A stretch of 9,352 bases of DNA from an uncultured Lachnospiraceae bacterium (lineage in GTDB: Bacteria; Bacillota; Clostridia; Lachnospirales; Lachnospiraceae), in NCBI GenBank assembly GCA_934370915.1, contig CAKRNI010000092.1, positions 1 to 9,352 on the forward strand, in the 5' to 3' direction. Below the pieces are notes generated by a model. It did not search any database, was not told where the DNA came from, and saw only the letters and a list, made by a program, of their open reading frames with translations. Of the stretch, positions 1 through 5,264 are shown one piece after another (the first letter of the stretch is position 1; every line of letters begins with the position of its first letter). A program made the position numbers and the translations under genes.

Positions 1-105
1 TTTCTATACAAATATAGTGATCATATTCAAAAATGCATATTGCCGTATCATTCTGGCAAATACCAATAAGTAATTTAGAAAATAGTCGTTACAAATCTGT
101 GCAGA
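1..105. other. AT-rich flank downstream of leuC
   Basis: This AT-rich stretch follows the leuC stop codon on the minus strand. I see no gene and no convincing terminator. A 5-bp TTGCC/GGCAA pair (40-44 with 55-59) and a 6-bp AATCTG/CAGATT pair overlapping the stop (94-99 with 102-107) are present, but neither is followed by a U-run in the minus-strand RNA. The leuDC transcript may therefore continue to the left of the window. Confidence 0.5.
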
Positions 106-1356
106 TTATAAATCACTTGCTAACGCGATCTCACCTTTAATAGCAGACGCCGTAACCGTCGCTGCGGATCCAAGATATACCTTGGAGCTCGGATGGCCTG
201 CGCGGCCCTTGAAGTTTCTTGTACCAGTGCTGATCAGGACTTCGTTCTCGCCGATAACGCCCTGGCAGCTGCCCCAGCATACGCTGCAGTTCGGGTTCAT
301 AACAATCGCACCGGCTTCCATAAAGATGTCGATCAGACCTTCCTTCAGTGCCTGAAGGTAAACAGTCTGGCTTGCCGGAACCACAAGGAAACGAATCTTC
401 TCAGCGACTTTTTTCCCTTTAATAATGGAAGCACCGACTCTCAGATCCTCGATCCGTCCGTTGTTGCAGGAACCTAAGAATGCCTCGTCGATCTTTACGC
501 CGCGGACTTCCTCAGCCGGAACCAGATTGTCTACAAAATCCGGTTTCGCCACTACCGGGCGGATCTTGGAGAGGTCAAAGGTATATTCTCTTGCGTAGAC
601 TGCGTCCGGATCGCTTGTGAAGAGCGCCTTCGGCTTTCTTCCGTGAGCTTCCAGGTATTCGATGGCTTTCTCGTCCGGCTCGAAGATACCGGTCTTGGCA
701 CCTGCCTCGACAGCCATGTTGCAGAGAACCATACGCTCGCTGATGCTCAATGTCTTAGCGCCCTCGCCTGTGAACTCCATAACCTGATAGTTGCAGCCGT
801 TTGCGCCGATGGTGCCGATGATGGTCAAGATCAGGTCTCTCGCGTAAACGCCCTCCGGAAGCTTTCCGATGAGGTTGAATTTTACAGTCTCCGGAACGAG
901 AACCCAGGATTTTCCTGTCACCATGCCGTAGAGGAGGTCGGTACAGCCAACGCCGGTACCGAATGCGCCGAGAGCGCCGTAGGAGCAGGTGTGACTGTCA
1001 GCGCCGAAGATCAGTTCGCCCGGGCATACATAATGTTCCATCATGATCTGGTGGCAGACACCCTTTCCTTCCCAGAAATCGATATTGTTTTCTTTCGCGA
1101 AATCCCGCATCTTCTTCTGGGACGCCGCGGTCTTCGGGCAGTCAGACGGGACATTGTGGTCCACAATGAATACCATCTTTTTTGTGTCCGCGATATGCGG
1201 ATGTTTTAATTTATTGCGGTACATGTCAACGGTCAGATGTGTGGTTCCGTCGTTGCTCATTAAACGGTCTAATGTTACGGTATGGATATCTCCCGGTTTT
1301 ACGCTCTCAACGCCGGCTGCCGCCGCGATGATCTTTTCTGCGATTGTCATTCCCAT
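106..1356 (-). CDS. leuC: 3-isopropylmalate dehydratase-type hydro-lyase, large subunit
   Basis: This is the large, iron-sulfur subunit of an aconitase-superfamily hydro-lyase, 416 residues, the usual length of the short bacterial/archaeal LeuC class. With LeuD it would interconvert 2- and 3-isopropylmalate in leucine synthesis, in the cytoplasm. The [4Fe-4S] ligands are visible as C297 in LGSCNNGR and C357/C360 in NPNCSVC. GADSHTC (118-124) and TRNFKGRAG (379-387) are also typical. The ATG at 1356 is chosen because GGAGG at 1366-1370 lies 9 nt upstream. A GTG at 1374 would overlap leuD and lacks that spacing; the ATG at 1350 is a weaker alternative. The start is only 4 nt past the leuD stop, so translation is probably coupled. 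Homoaconitase, dimethylmalate dehydratase and citraconate-forming relatives share this fold, so the exact substrate is inferred. No leuA or leuB is in view. Confidence 0.9.
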   Translation of the reverse strand: MGMTIAEKIIAAAAGVESVKPGDIHTVTLDRLMSNDGTTHLTVDMYRNKLKHPHIADTKKMVFIVDHNVPSDCPKTAASQKKMRDFAKENNIDFWEGKGVCHQIMMEHYVCPGELIFGADSHTCSYGALGAFGTGVGCTDLLYGMVTGKSWVLVPETVKFNLIGKLPEGVYARDLILTIIGTIGANGCNYQVMEFTGEGAKTLSISERMVLCNMAVEAGAKTGIFEPDEKAIEYLEAHGRKPKALFTSDPDAVYAREYTFDLSKIRPVVAKPDFVDNLVPAEEVRGVKIDEAFLGSCNNGRIEDLRVGASIIKGKKVAEKIRFLVVPASQTVYLQALKEGLIDIFMEAGAIVMNPNCSVCWGSCQGVIGENEVLISTGTRNFKGRAGHPSSKVYLGSAATVTASAIKGEIALASDL

Positions 1357-1360
1357 TGTC

Positions 1361-1843
1361 CTATTCCTCCTCACGGTTTAAAGAAGCGATCAGTCCGCCC
1401 TGATTTAAGATGTTCTGCATGTATTCCGGCAGCTTTGTGCAGGAATATGTCTTTCCGTTTGCGTGGGCAGTTCCGTCAGACATGGAAAGTTCCATAGTGT
1501 CGCCGGTTTTTACGTCGTCCGGCAGATCTTTACAGACGATAACCGGAAGTCCGATGTTGATGGCATTTCTATAGAAAATCCTTGCGAAGGATTTTGCAAC
1601 GATGGCCTGCACGCCGAGGGCTTTTAAGACACCCGGTGCCTGTTCTCTGGAAGAACCGCAGCCGAAGTTCTCGCCGCCGACAACGAAATCACCCGGTTTT
1701 ACTTTTTTCGGGAAATCCGGATCGAGAGACTCGAAGGTATGCTCCTTCATCTCTTCCAGATTCGGTAAAAGCAGGTACTGTGACGCAATGATCTGATCGG
1801 TATCAAGGTCATTGTGAAATTTAAAGATCGTTCCTTCTGCCAT
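1361..1843 (-). CDS. leuD: 3-isopropylmalate dehydratase-type hydro-lyase, small subunit
   Basis: This is the swivelling small subunit partner of the adjacent LeuC, 160 residues, normal for the short class. Near the N-terminus NDLDTDQII (11-19) and, further on, GENFGCGSSREQAP (57-70) and SFARIFYRNAINIGLP (85-100) are hallmark segments of the LeuD/aconitase swivel domain. The substrate-discriminating loop reads YLLL (23-26). As I recall, characterised homoaconitase small subunits carry an arginine in this loop and isopropylmalate enzymes a hydrophobic residue, so the loop favours isopropylmalate or a similar aliphatic substrate; this is inference. An AGAAAGGA ribosome binding site (1855-1862) precedes the ATG by about 11 nt. 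It is the first gene of the leuDC operon, behind a recognisable promoter, a palindromic operator candidate and a leader hairpin. The leuC ribosome binding site lies within its last codons. Confidence 0.9.
   Translation of the reverse strand: MAEGTIFKFHNDLDTDQIIASQYLLLPNLEEMKEHTFESLDPDFPKKVKPGDFVVGGENFGCGSSREQAPGVLKALGVQAIVAKSFARIFYRNAINIGLPVIVCKDLPDDVKTGDTMELSMSDGTAHANGKTYSCTKLPEYMQNILNQGGLIASLNREEE
1366..1370 (-). promoter_or_regulatory. leuC ribosome binding site inside the leuD end
   Basis: GGAGG in the minus-strand RNA lies 9 nt before the ATG at 1356 and within the last codons of leuD. It decides the leuC start in favour of 1356 over the in-frame GTG at 1374, and suggests translational coupling of the two subunits. 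Confidence 0.75.
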
Positions 1844-1878
1844 GATTTATATATTCCTTTCTATTTAAGAAATTTAAA

Positions 1879-1912
1879 AGACAGCCGCGAAGATCCGGAC
1901 CGGCAGCCGTCT
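1879..1912 (-). promoter_or_regulatory. Leader hairpin of leuDC, possible attenuator
   Basis: In the minus-strand RNA the arms AGACGGCTGC and GCGGCTGTCT form 10 consecutive pairs, two of them G-U wobbles, around a 14-nt loop. They are followed by TTTTAAATTT. On the plus strand the same two positions are A-C mismatches, so the fold only works for leuDC transcription. It lies between the predicted transcription start (about 1934) and the leuD ribosome binding site. The U-run is short, so termination would be partial; alternatively it stabilises the RNA. No T-box sequence or leucine-rich leader peptide is visible. Confidence 0.5.
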
Positions 1913-1940
1913 ACAGTTACGATGATTCTTTCGTTTTTTC

Positions 1941-1969
1941 ATTATAACATAGGTTAAGACATAAATAAA
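1941..1969 (-). promoter_or_regulatory. leuDC promoter
   Basis: In the minus-strand direction there is a perfect -10 TATAAT (1941-1946) with an upstream TG-n extension, giving TGTTATAAT. A weak -35 TTTATT (1964-1969) sits 17 bp upstream. The predicted start is near 1934, giving a leader of about 90 nt. The weak -35 with a strong extended -10 fits a promoter helped or blocked by a regulator bound just upstream. Confidence 0.65.
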
Positions 1970-1990
1970 ATGGCACGTGTTGATATGGCA

Positions 1991-2007
1991 TATAACTGAA
2001 AGTTATA
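1991..2007. promoter_or_regulatory. Palindromic operator candidate, LysR/CcpC-like box
   Basis: TATAACT-GAA-AGTTATA is a perfect 7-bp inverted repeat that contains ATAA-N7-TTAT and satisfies the LysR-family T-N11-A rule. Its centre (1999) is about 65 bp upstream of the predicted leuDC start, the standard LysR recognition position. ATAA on the plus strand at 1961-1964 gives a half site near -27. From memory, CcpC of Bacillus subtilis uses ATAA-N7-TTAT with the same two positions at citB. No LysR gene lies in the window. Confidence 0.55.
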
Positions 2008-2049
2008 AAATTATAGTACTCTCCAGCGCCGGGAAAAGGACATAAAAAA

Positions 2050-2135
2050 TTGCTGCAGTTAAACTCTGTATTTGATCGGACATGACAGCTGTATTTTTAC
2101 ACCGCCGGTCGGATCATCACGGAAAACTGCAGCAA
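2050..2135 (-). terminator. Nested inverted repeat with U-run, probable terminator of the hydrolase gene
   Basis: The 11-bp perfect arms TTGCTGCAGTT (2050-2060) and AACTGCAGCAA (2125-2135) enclose a 64-nt insert. The insert contains a second stem, TGATC-g-GAC with GTC-g-GATCA (2073-2081 with 2107-2115), and the palindrome ACAGCTGT (2084-2091). In the minus-strand RNA the outer stem is followed directly by TTTTTT (plus-strand A-run 2044-2049). It lies 21 nt past the hydrolase stop codon. The long branched loop is unusual for a simple terminator. Confidence 0.5.
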
Positions 2136-2155
2136 AAATGGAACTTATCGGTTTA

Positions 2156-2776
2156 TTACAGCTTTAAAACCGCTGTCTGCGGTCTCGTCTCGGCCGTCAG
2201 GAGCAGTGTATTGGAATCGTACTCCACTATATTTCGGCAGAGTCCCGTAAATTCCTCGAGACGTCCGATCACCGGATAGCCGAAATGGTCGGAACGGTAG
2301 TGCATCGGGATCACAACGCGGGGAGCGAGGTCATCTGTCAGGGCTTTTGCCTGAACAGCGTCGATGGTGTAGTAGCCGCCGACCGGGATCAGGATCGCGT
2401 CGAGATGCTTTAAAAGATCCTTTTGTTCTCTGGTAAGAGGACATCCGATGTCACCCATATGGGCAATTTTAAGTCCGTCCGATTCCAAAATGTGGATCCG
2501 GTTCGGTCCGCGGAGCGCCCCCTGTTCCGGGTCATGCCAGGTGTCGATCTTCGTGATGGAAAACGGGTTCTTTGTCCCGCTGTGCTTTAAGGTCACTGCG
2601 TCCGTGTATCCGTGGTCACCGTGCTCGTGGCTGCAGAGTACCATGTCCGCGGTGAGGGAAAGCGGCGCGAGTCCCGGTACTGTATTTGGGCCATATGGAT
2701 CAAAAACAATGGAAAAACCATCTTTTTCAACAGTAAAACAGGAATGACCATTCCAGGTGATAGAAATAGAATTCAT
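2156..2776 (-). CDS. Metallo-beta-lactamase-fold metal-dependent hydrolase, UlaG-like
   Basis: This 206-residue protein has the compact single-domain metallo-beta-lactamase fold of the UlaG/YtnP-like hydrolases. It is probably cytoplasmic, with no signal peptide. The metal-binding HEHGDH is at 50-55, and further ligand candidates are H81, D109 in HMGDIG, and H159 in IPMHYR. An N-terminal GHSCF (10-14) followed by FDPYGP is typical of the family. The ATG at 2776 follows a strong AGGAGGA (2784-2790) at 7 nt. A promoter lies in the gap it shares with the divergent amidohydrolase gene, and a nested inverted repeat ending in a U-run follows the stop. The physiological substrate cannot be read from sequence; family members act on lactones, phosphodiesters or other small esters. 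No odd residues or truncation are seen. Confidence 0.85.
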   Translation of the reverse strand: MNSISITWNGHSCFTVEKDGFSIVFDPYGPNTVPGLAPLSLTADMVLCSHEHGDHGYTDAVTLKHSGTKNPFSITKIDTWHDPEQGALRGPNRIHILESDGLKIAHMGDIGCPLTREQKDLLKHLDAILIPVGGYYTIDAVQAKALTDDLAPRVVIPMHYRSDHFGYPVIGRLEEFTGLCRNIVEYDSNTLLLTAETRPQTAVLKL

Positions 2777-2825
2777 AATTATGTCCTCCTCTCGAGCAGT
2801 TAGAAATGATTGGGCAGATGACTAT

Positions 2826-2854
2826 ATTTTATCATGAAACGCAAGGAGATTCAA
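2826..2854 (-). promoter_or_regulatory. Promoter of the metallo-hydrolase gene
   Basis: In the minus-strand direction, -35 TTGAAT (2849-2854) is separated by 17 bp from -10 TAAAAT (2826-2831), with a TG-n extension (TGATAAAAT). The predicted start is near 2819, about 43 nt before the ATG. It faces away from the amidohydrolase promoter. Confidence 0.6.
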
Positions 2855-2911
2855 TGGAATGCGAGGGAGGTTTCCGTCTGTGCCGGAGTGGGAAATTTAT
2901 GTGATCAGTGC

Positions 2912-2941
2912 TTGAGAAATCAGGAGAAACCGCAGTATAAT
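2912..2941 (+). promoter_or_regulatory. Promoter of the M20 amidohydrolase gene
   Basis: A -35 TTGAGA (2912-2917) lies 18 bp from a perfect -10 TATAAT (2936-2941), predicting a start near 2948. A second TATAAT at 2948-2953 lacks a matching -35. The two divergent promoters are about 60 bp apart, so one bound regulator could affect both. Confidence 0.6.
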
Positions 2942-2965
2942 AGTGGATATAATATCGGGCATAAC

Positions 2966-2971
2966 AGGAGG
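2966..2971 (+). promoter_or_regulatory. Ribosome binding site that fixes the amidohydrolase start
   Basis: AGGAGG is only 2 nt from the ATG at 2974 but 8 nt from the ATG at 2980. The second ATG is therefore taken as the start, removing two residues from the longest reading. Confidence 0.7.
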
Positions 2972-2979
2972 AAATGACG

Positions 2980-4122
2980 ATGGATCTTACACAGGTAAAG
3001 CACGAGATTGAAACATTGGCGGAGAAACACCGGGATGAGTTTGAAGCGGTCAGTGCATGCATATTTGCTCATCCGGAGCTGGCATACCATGAAACGCTGG
3101 CACAGGATCAGCTGTGCGGGCTGCTGGAAAAGCATGGCTTTAAAGTACAGCGGGGAGCCGGCTCTCTGGAGACCGCATTTGTGGCGGAATACCGGAGTGG
3201 AAAGCCGGGAATGACCTTTGCGTTTATGTGCGAGTACGACGCGCTCCCTGAAATTGGACATGCATGCGGACACAATCTGATCGGCACCAGCGGAGCCGGA
3301 GCCGGTGTGATATTAAAAGAGATCATGGAAAAATACGGGATCGGCGGAACCCTGAAGGTTCTTGGAACACCGGCAGAGGAAAACGGAAGCGGAAAGATCA
3401 CGATGCTGGACGAAGGAATCTTCGATGGTGTGGATATGGCGCTGATCATGCATCCGAGTGATATGTCCATGGCAGATGATATCTCATTTGCAGCCGTAAA
3501 TAAGACCTATACCTTCACCGGAAAACCGGCACATACCGCAGCGTGCCCGTGGATGGGGGCCAGTGCATTAAACGGAGTTCTCCAGATGTTCCATGCGGTA
3601 GATTCCCAGAGACTTCATTTTAAGGATTACACGAGGGTTCACGGAATTATCCTGGAAGGCGGAACTGTTGTGAATATTGTTCCGGAGAGAGCGGTCTGCA
3701 AATTTAATATCAGGGCGCTGGATGCGGAGTATCTGAAAGATGTGATCTCCGTGATAGACCGGTGCGCGAAAGGTGCAGCCATCTGCGCCGGTGTAGATGT
3801 GGAAATTCAGCAGGATGGATACCTGATAAAAGATGTACGCAACAACAGGGAACTTGTGACAGCAGTGGAAAAGAACATGGATTTCATTGGAGAACATCAT
3901 ATCCCCCGCGACCTGACGCAGGGAATCGGCTCCACGGATGTGGGAAATGTGACTCAGGCCCTTCCAGCTGCCCAGTTCTATATCGGTGTGGGCGAAGGAT
4001 TGGGAACCCACACAGCAGCATTTGCGGAGGCTGCAGGCGGCGAAGCAGGAAGACGTGCCCTCACTGCCGCGGTAAAGGTGCTGGCAATGACAGGACTTGA
4101 TATGATGTCCGGTCGATCATAA
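2980..4122 (+). CDS. M20 family (M20D type) metallo-amidohydrolase
   Basis: A 380-residue cytoplasmic amidohydrolase of the M20D class, close in motifs to the AbgB/PM20D2 branch that cleaves amide bonds of acylated amino acids or dipeptides. Binuclear metal and catalytic motifs are HACGHN (94-99; C96, H98), PAEEN (131-135, with the catalytic glutamate pair), LIMHP (155-159; H158) and GTHTAAF near the C-terminus (H344). STDVGNVT (318-325) is also characteristic. The insert dimerisation domain should span roughly 170-285. Length is normal for the family. The 8-nt ribosome binding site spacing selects the ATG at 2980. It is a single-gene unit with its own promoter and a strong terminator, divergent from the metallo-hydrolase gene. 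The substrate is unknown: N-acyl or aminobenzoyl-glutamate, acylated amino acids and beta-alanyl dipeptides are all plausible. Confidence 0.88.
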   Translation: MDLTQVKHEIETLAEKHRDEFEAVSACIFAHPELAYHETLAQDQLCGLLEKHGFKVQRGAGSLETAFVAEYRSGKPGMTFAFMCEYDALPEIGHACGHNLIGTSGAGAGVILKEIMEKYGIGGTLKVLGTPAEENGSGKITMLDEGIFDGVDMALIMHPSDMSMADDISFAAVNKTYTFTGKPAHTAACPWMGASALNGVLQMFHAVDSQRLHFKDYTRVHGIILEGGTVVNIVPERAVCKFNIRALDAEYLKDVISVIDRCAKGAAICAGVDVEIQQDGYLIKDVRNNRELVTAVEKNMDFIGEHHIPRDLTQGIGSTDVGNVTQALPAAQFYIGVGEGLGTHTAAFAEAAGGEAGRRALTAAVKVLAMTGLDMMSGRS

Positions 4123-4138
4123 AAATAACAGAAAGATG

Positions 4139-4189
4139 AAAAGTGCTTCATACAGCGGACAGATCCGTGATTGTATGAGGCACTTTTTT
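4139..4189 (+). terminator. Intrinsic terminator of the M20 gene
   Basis: AAAAGTGCTTCATACA (4139-4154) pairs with TGTATGAGGCACTTTT (4172-4187) over 16 positions, one a U-G wobble that would be an A-C mismatch on the other strand. The T-run (4184-4189) completes a plus-strand terminator 16 nt after the stop codon. Its T-run is shared with the next palindrome. Confidence 0.9.
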
Positions 4190-4322
4190 ATGCAACAGGA
4201 AATTCTGAGGAATTTCCTGTTGCATAAAAAGGCACTAACGTGCCAAAGATGCGCACTCGTGCGAAGATGTAGATTGTCGCAAGCGACCGCGCGAGGCGCG
4301 AGAATGTGCCAGGGCACATTCT
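4183..4322. repeat. Cluster of six consecutive hairpins, palindromic intergenic element
   Basis: Six inverted repeats follow one another: (1) a 21-bp perfect palindrome, arms 4185-4205 and 4210-4230, TGAG loop, core ATGCAACAGGAAATTC; (2) GGCAC-TAAC-GTGCC at 4231-4244; (3) CGCAC-TC-GTGCG at 4252-4263; (4) GTCGC-AA-GCGAC at 4276-4287; (5) CGCGC-GAG-GCGCG at 4288-4300; (6) AGAATGTGCC-AG-GGCACATTCT at 4301-4322. The first has T's before and A's after on both strands, so it is not an intrinsic terminator. It lies wholly between genes, after a terminator and before the etfB promoter. It resembles REP-like or MITE-like palindromic clusters. No transposase, direct-repeat-and-spacer pattern or coding region supports another reading. 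Confidence 0.75.
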
Positions 4323-4386
4323 ATTTCGTCTAAACCAGTGCATGGCTGAAGGGTAACTGAATTTGCGGAATAATTTGCGCACGGTA

Positions 4387-4415
4387 TCGACATGCGTACA
4401 TAAAAGTGATATAAT
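4387..4415 (+). promoter_or_regulatory. Promoter of the etfB operon
   Basis: A -35 TCGACA (4387-4392, one mismatch from TTGACA) lies exactly 17 bp from a perfect -10 TATAAT (4410-4415) with a TG-n extension (TGATATAAT). The predicted start is near 4422, giving a 45-nt purine-rich leader with an AGGA ribosome binding site at 4452-4455. It is the strongest promoter in the window by consensus. Confidence 0.75.
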
Positions 4416-4466
4416 ACTAAAGTTTAAAGCGATAAAGCGAAAGCGGAAAGCAGGAAATATACGATT

Positions 4467-5255
4467 ATGAAGATCATTGTATGTATGAAACAGGTTCCGG
4501 CAGGAACGAAGGTCGATATCGATCCGGAGACCGGAGCAATGAAGAGAATGTCAGGGGATACGAGAACGAATCCCTATGATCTGTTTGCATTGGAGACCGC
4601 GATCCGTCTGAGAGAGCAGGTGGGCGGAACGGTGACGGTCCTCACGATGGGACCGCCTCAGGCGGAGACGATGGTGCGTGACGCATACACCATGGGAGCG
4701 GATGACGCGGTTATTTTATCGGACAGAAAGTTTGCGGGTGCGGACGTGTTAGCGACCTCCTATGCACTTTCTCAGGCGATCCAGGTACTCGGCGGCGCGG
4801 ATCTTATCGTCTGTGGACGACAGACAACGGACGGTGATACCGCACAGGTCGGTCCGGCCATCGCGGAACATCTCCACATCCCACACGCGGCATGGGTGGC
4901 GGAAGTGACTGAGGCGGACGCGAAGGCGATCACGGTGCGTCAGGAACTGGTCAGTGTATCTCAGGTATCAAAGATTCCGTATCCATGTCTGATCACGGTA
5001 GACAAGGATATGTGCGTTCCGCGTCTTCCGTCCTATCAGTTGAAGAAGCAGACAAAAGAGCGTCCGGTCCGCATCATGACATTTGAGGATATGCCGGACA
5101 AAAACTTAAGCCGGTATGGACTGATCGGTTCCCCAACAGCGGTAGAGCGCATGTTTGCGCCGCCGGAGGCGGAGAAAAAAGTTTATCTGGAAGGAACGCC
5201 CGATGAAAAGGCAGAGAAGCTGTTCGGGATCCTGACAGGGAAAAAGCTTATTTAG
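4467..5255 (+). CDS. etfB: Electron transfer flavoprotein beta subunit of a bifurcating dehydrogenase
   Basis: A 262-residue EtfB of normal length, the partner of the EtfA encoded next. In bifurcating Etf complexes this subunit binds NAD(H) and contributes to the bifurcating FAD site in the cytoplasm. It opens with MKIIVCMKQVP, the standard EtfB/FixA start, has NPYD at 35-38, and carries the nucleotide-binding GRQTTDGDTAQVGP at 117-130. VDKDMCVPRLPSY in the C-terminal half is also typical. It is the first gene of the operon, 45 nt from a predicted start site. Its TAG stop overlaps the ribosome binding site of etfA (TTAGGAGGG). Order and neighbours match lctB of the Acetobacterium woodii Ldh-EtfAB cluster, where NAD+ reduction is possible only with simultaneous oxidation of reduced ferredoxin. 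Assignment to Etf is secure; bifurcation is inferred from the family. Confidence 0.93.
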   Translation: MKIIVCMKQVPAGTKVDIDPETGAMKRMSGDTRTNPYDLFALETAIRLREQVGGTVTVLTMGPPQAETMVRDAYTMGADDAVILSDRKFAGADVLATSYALSQAIQVLGGADLIVCGRQTTDGDTAQVGPAIAEHLHIPHAAWVAEVTEADAKAITVRQELVSVSQVSKIPYPCLITVDKDMCVPRLPSYQLKKQTKERPVRIMTFEDMPDKNLSRYGLIGSPTAVERMFAPPEAEKKVYLEGTPDEKAEKLFGILTGKKLI

Positions 5256-5264
5256 GAGGGAACC

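Noticed and set aside
1..40. Minus-strand promoter (TTGAAT with TATAGA, 16 bp apart) facing left
   Set aside because: AT-rich sequence gives such matches often, and no gene is visible beyond the edge to support it.
643..1209. 188-codon plus-strand open frame opposite leuC
   Set aside because: leuC carries all iron-sulfur and active-site motifs in the opposite frame; this frame has no domain or ribosome binding site.
1844..1940. T-box or other riboswitch before leuD
   Set aside because: The leader is only about 90 nt, lacks the conserved T-box sequence and the upstream specifier stem, and shows no known riboswitch core.
2082..2279. Small plus-strand gene near the end of the metallo-hydrolase gene
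   Set aside because: It overlaps the inverted repeat and the hydrolase coding region, with no ribosome binding site and no recognisable product.
2948..2953. Second TATAAT as the -10 of the M20 gene
   Set aside because: No acceptable -35 lies 16-18 bp upstream, whereas the TATAAT at 2936 has TTGAGA at 18 bp.
4183..4322. CRISPR array
   Set aside because: The repeats are different palindromes placed end to end. There is no constant direct repeat with regular spacers and no cas gene.
4117..4333. Short open frames on both strands over the hairpin cluster
   Set aside because: They follow the palindromes rather than a protein pattern, have no convincing ribosome binding site and cover a terminator.
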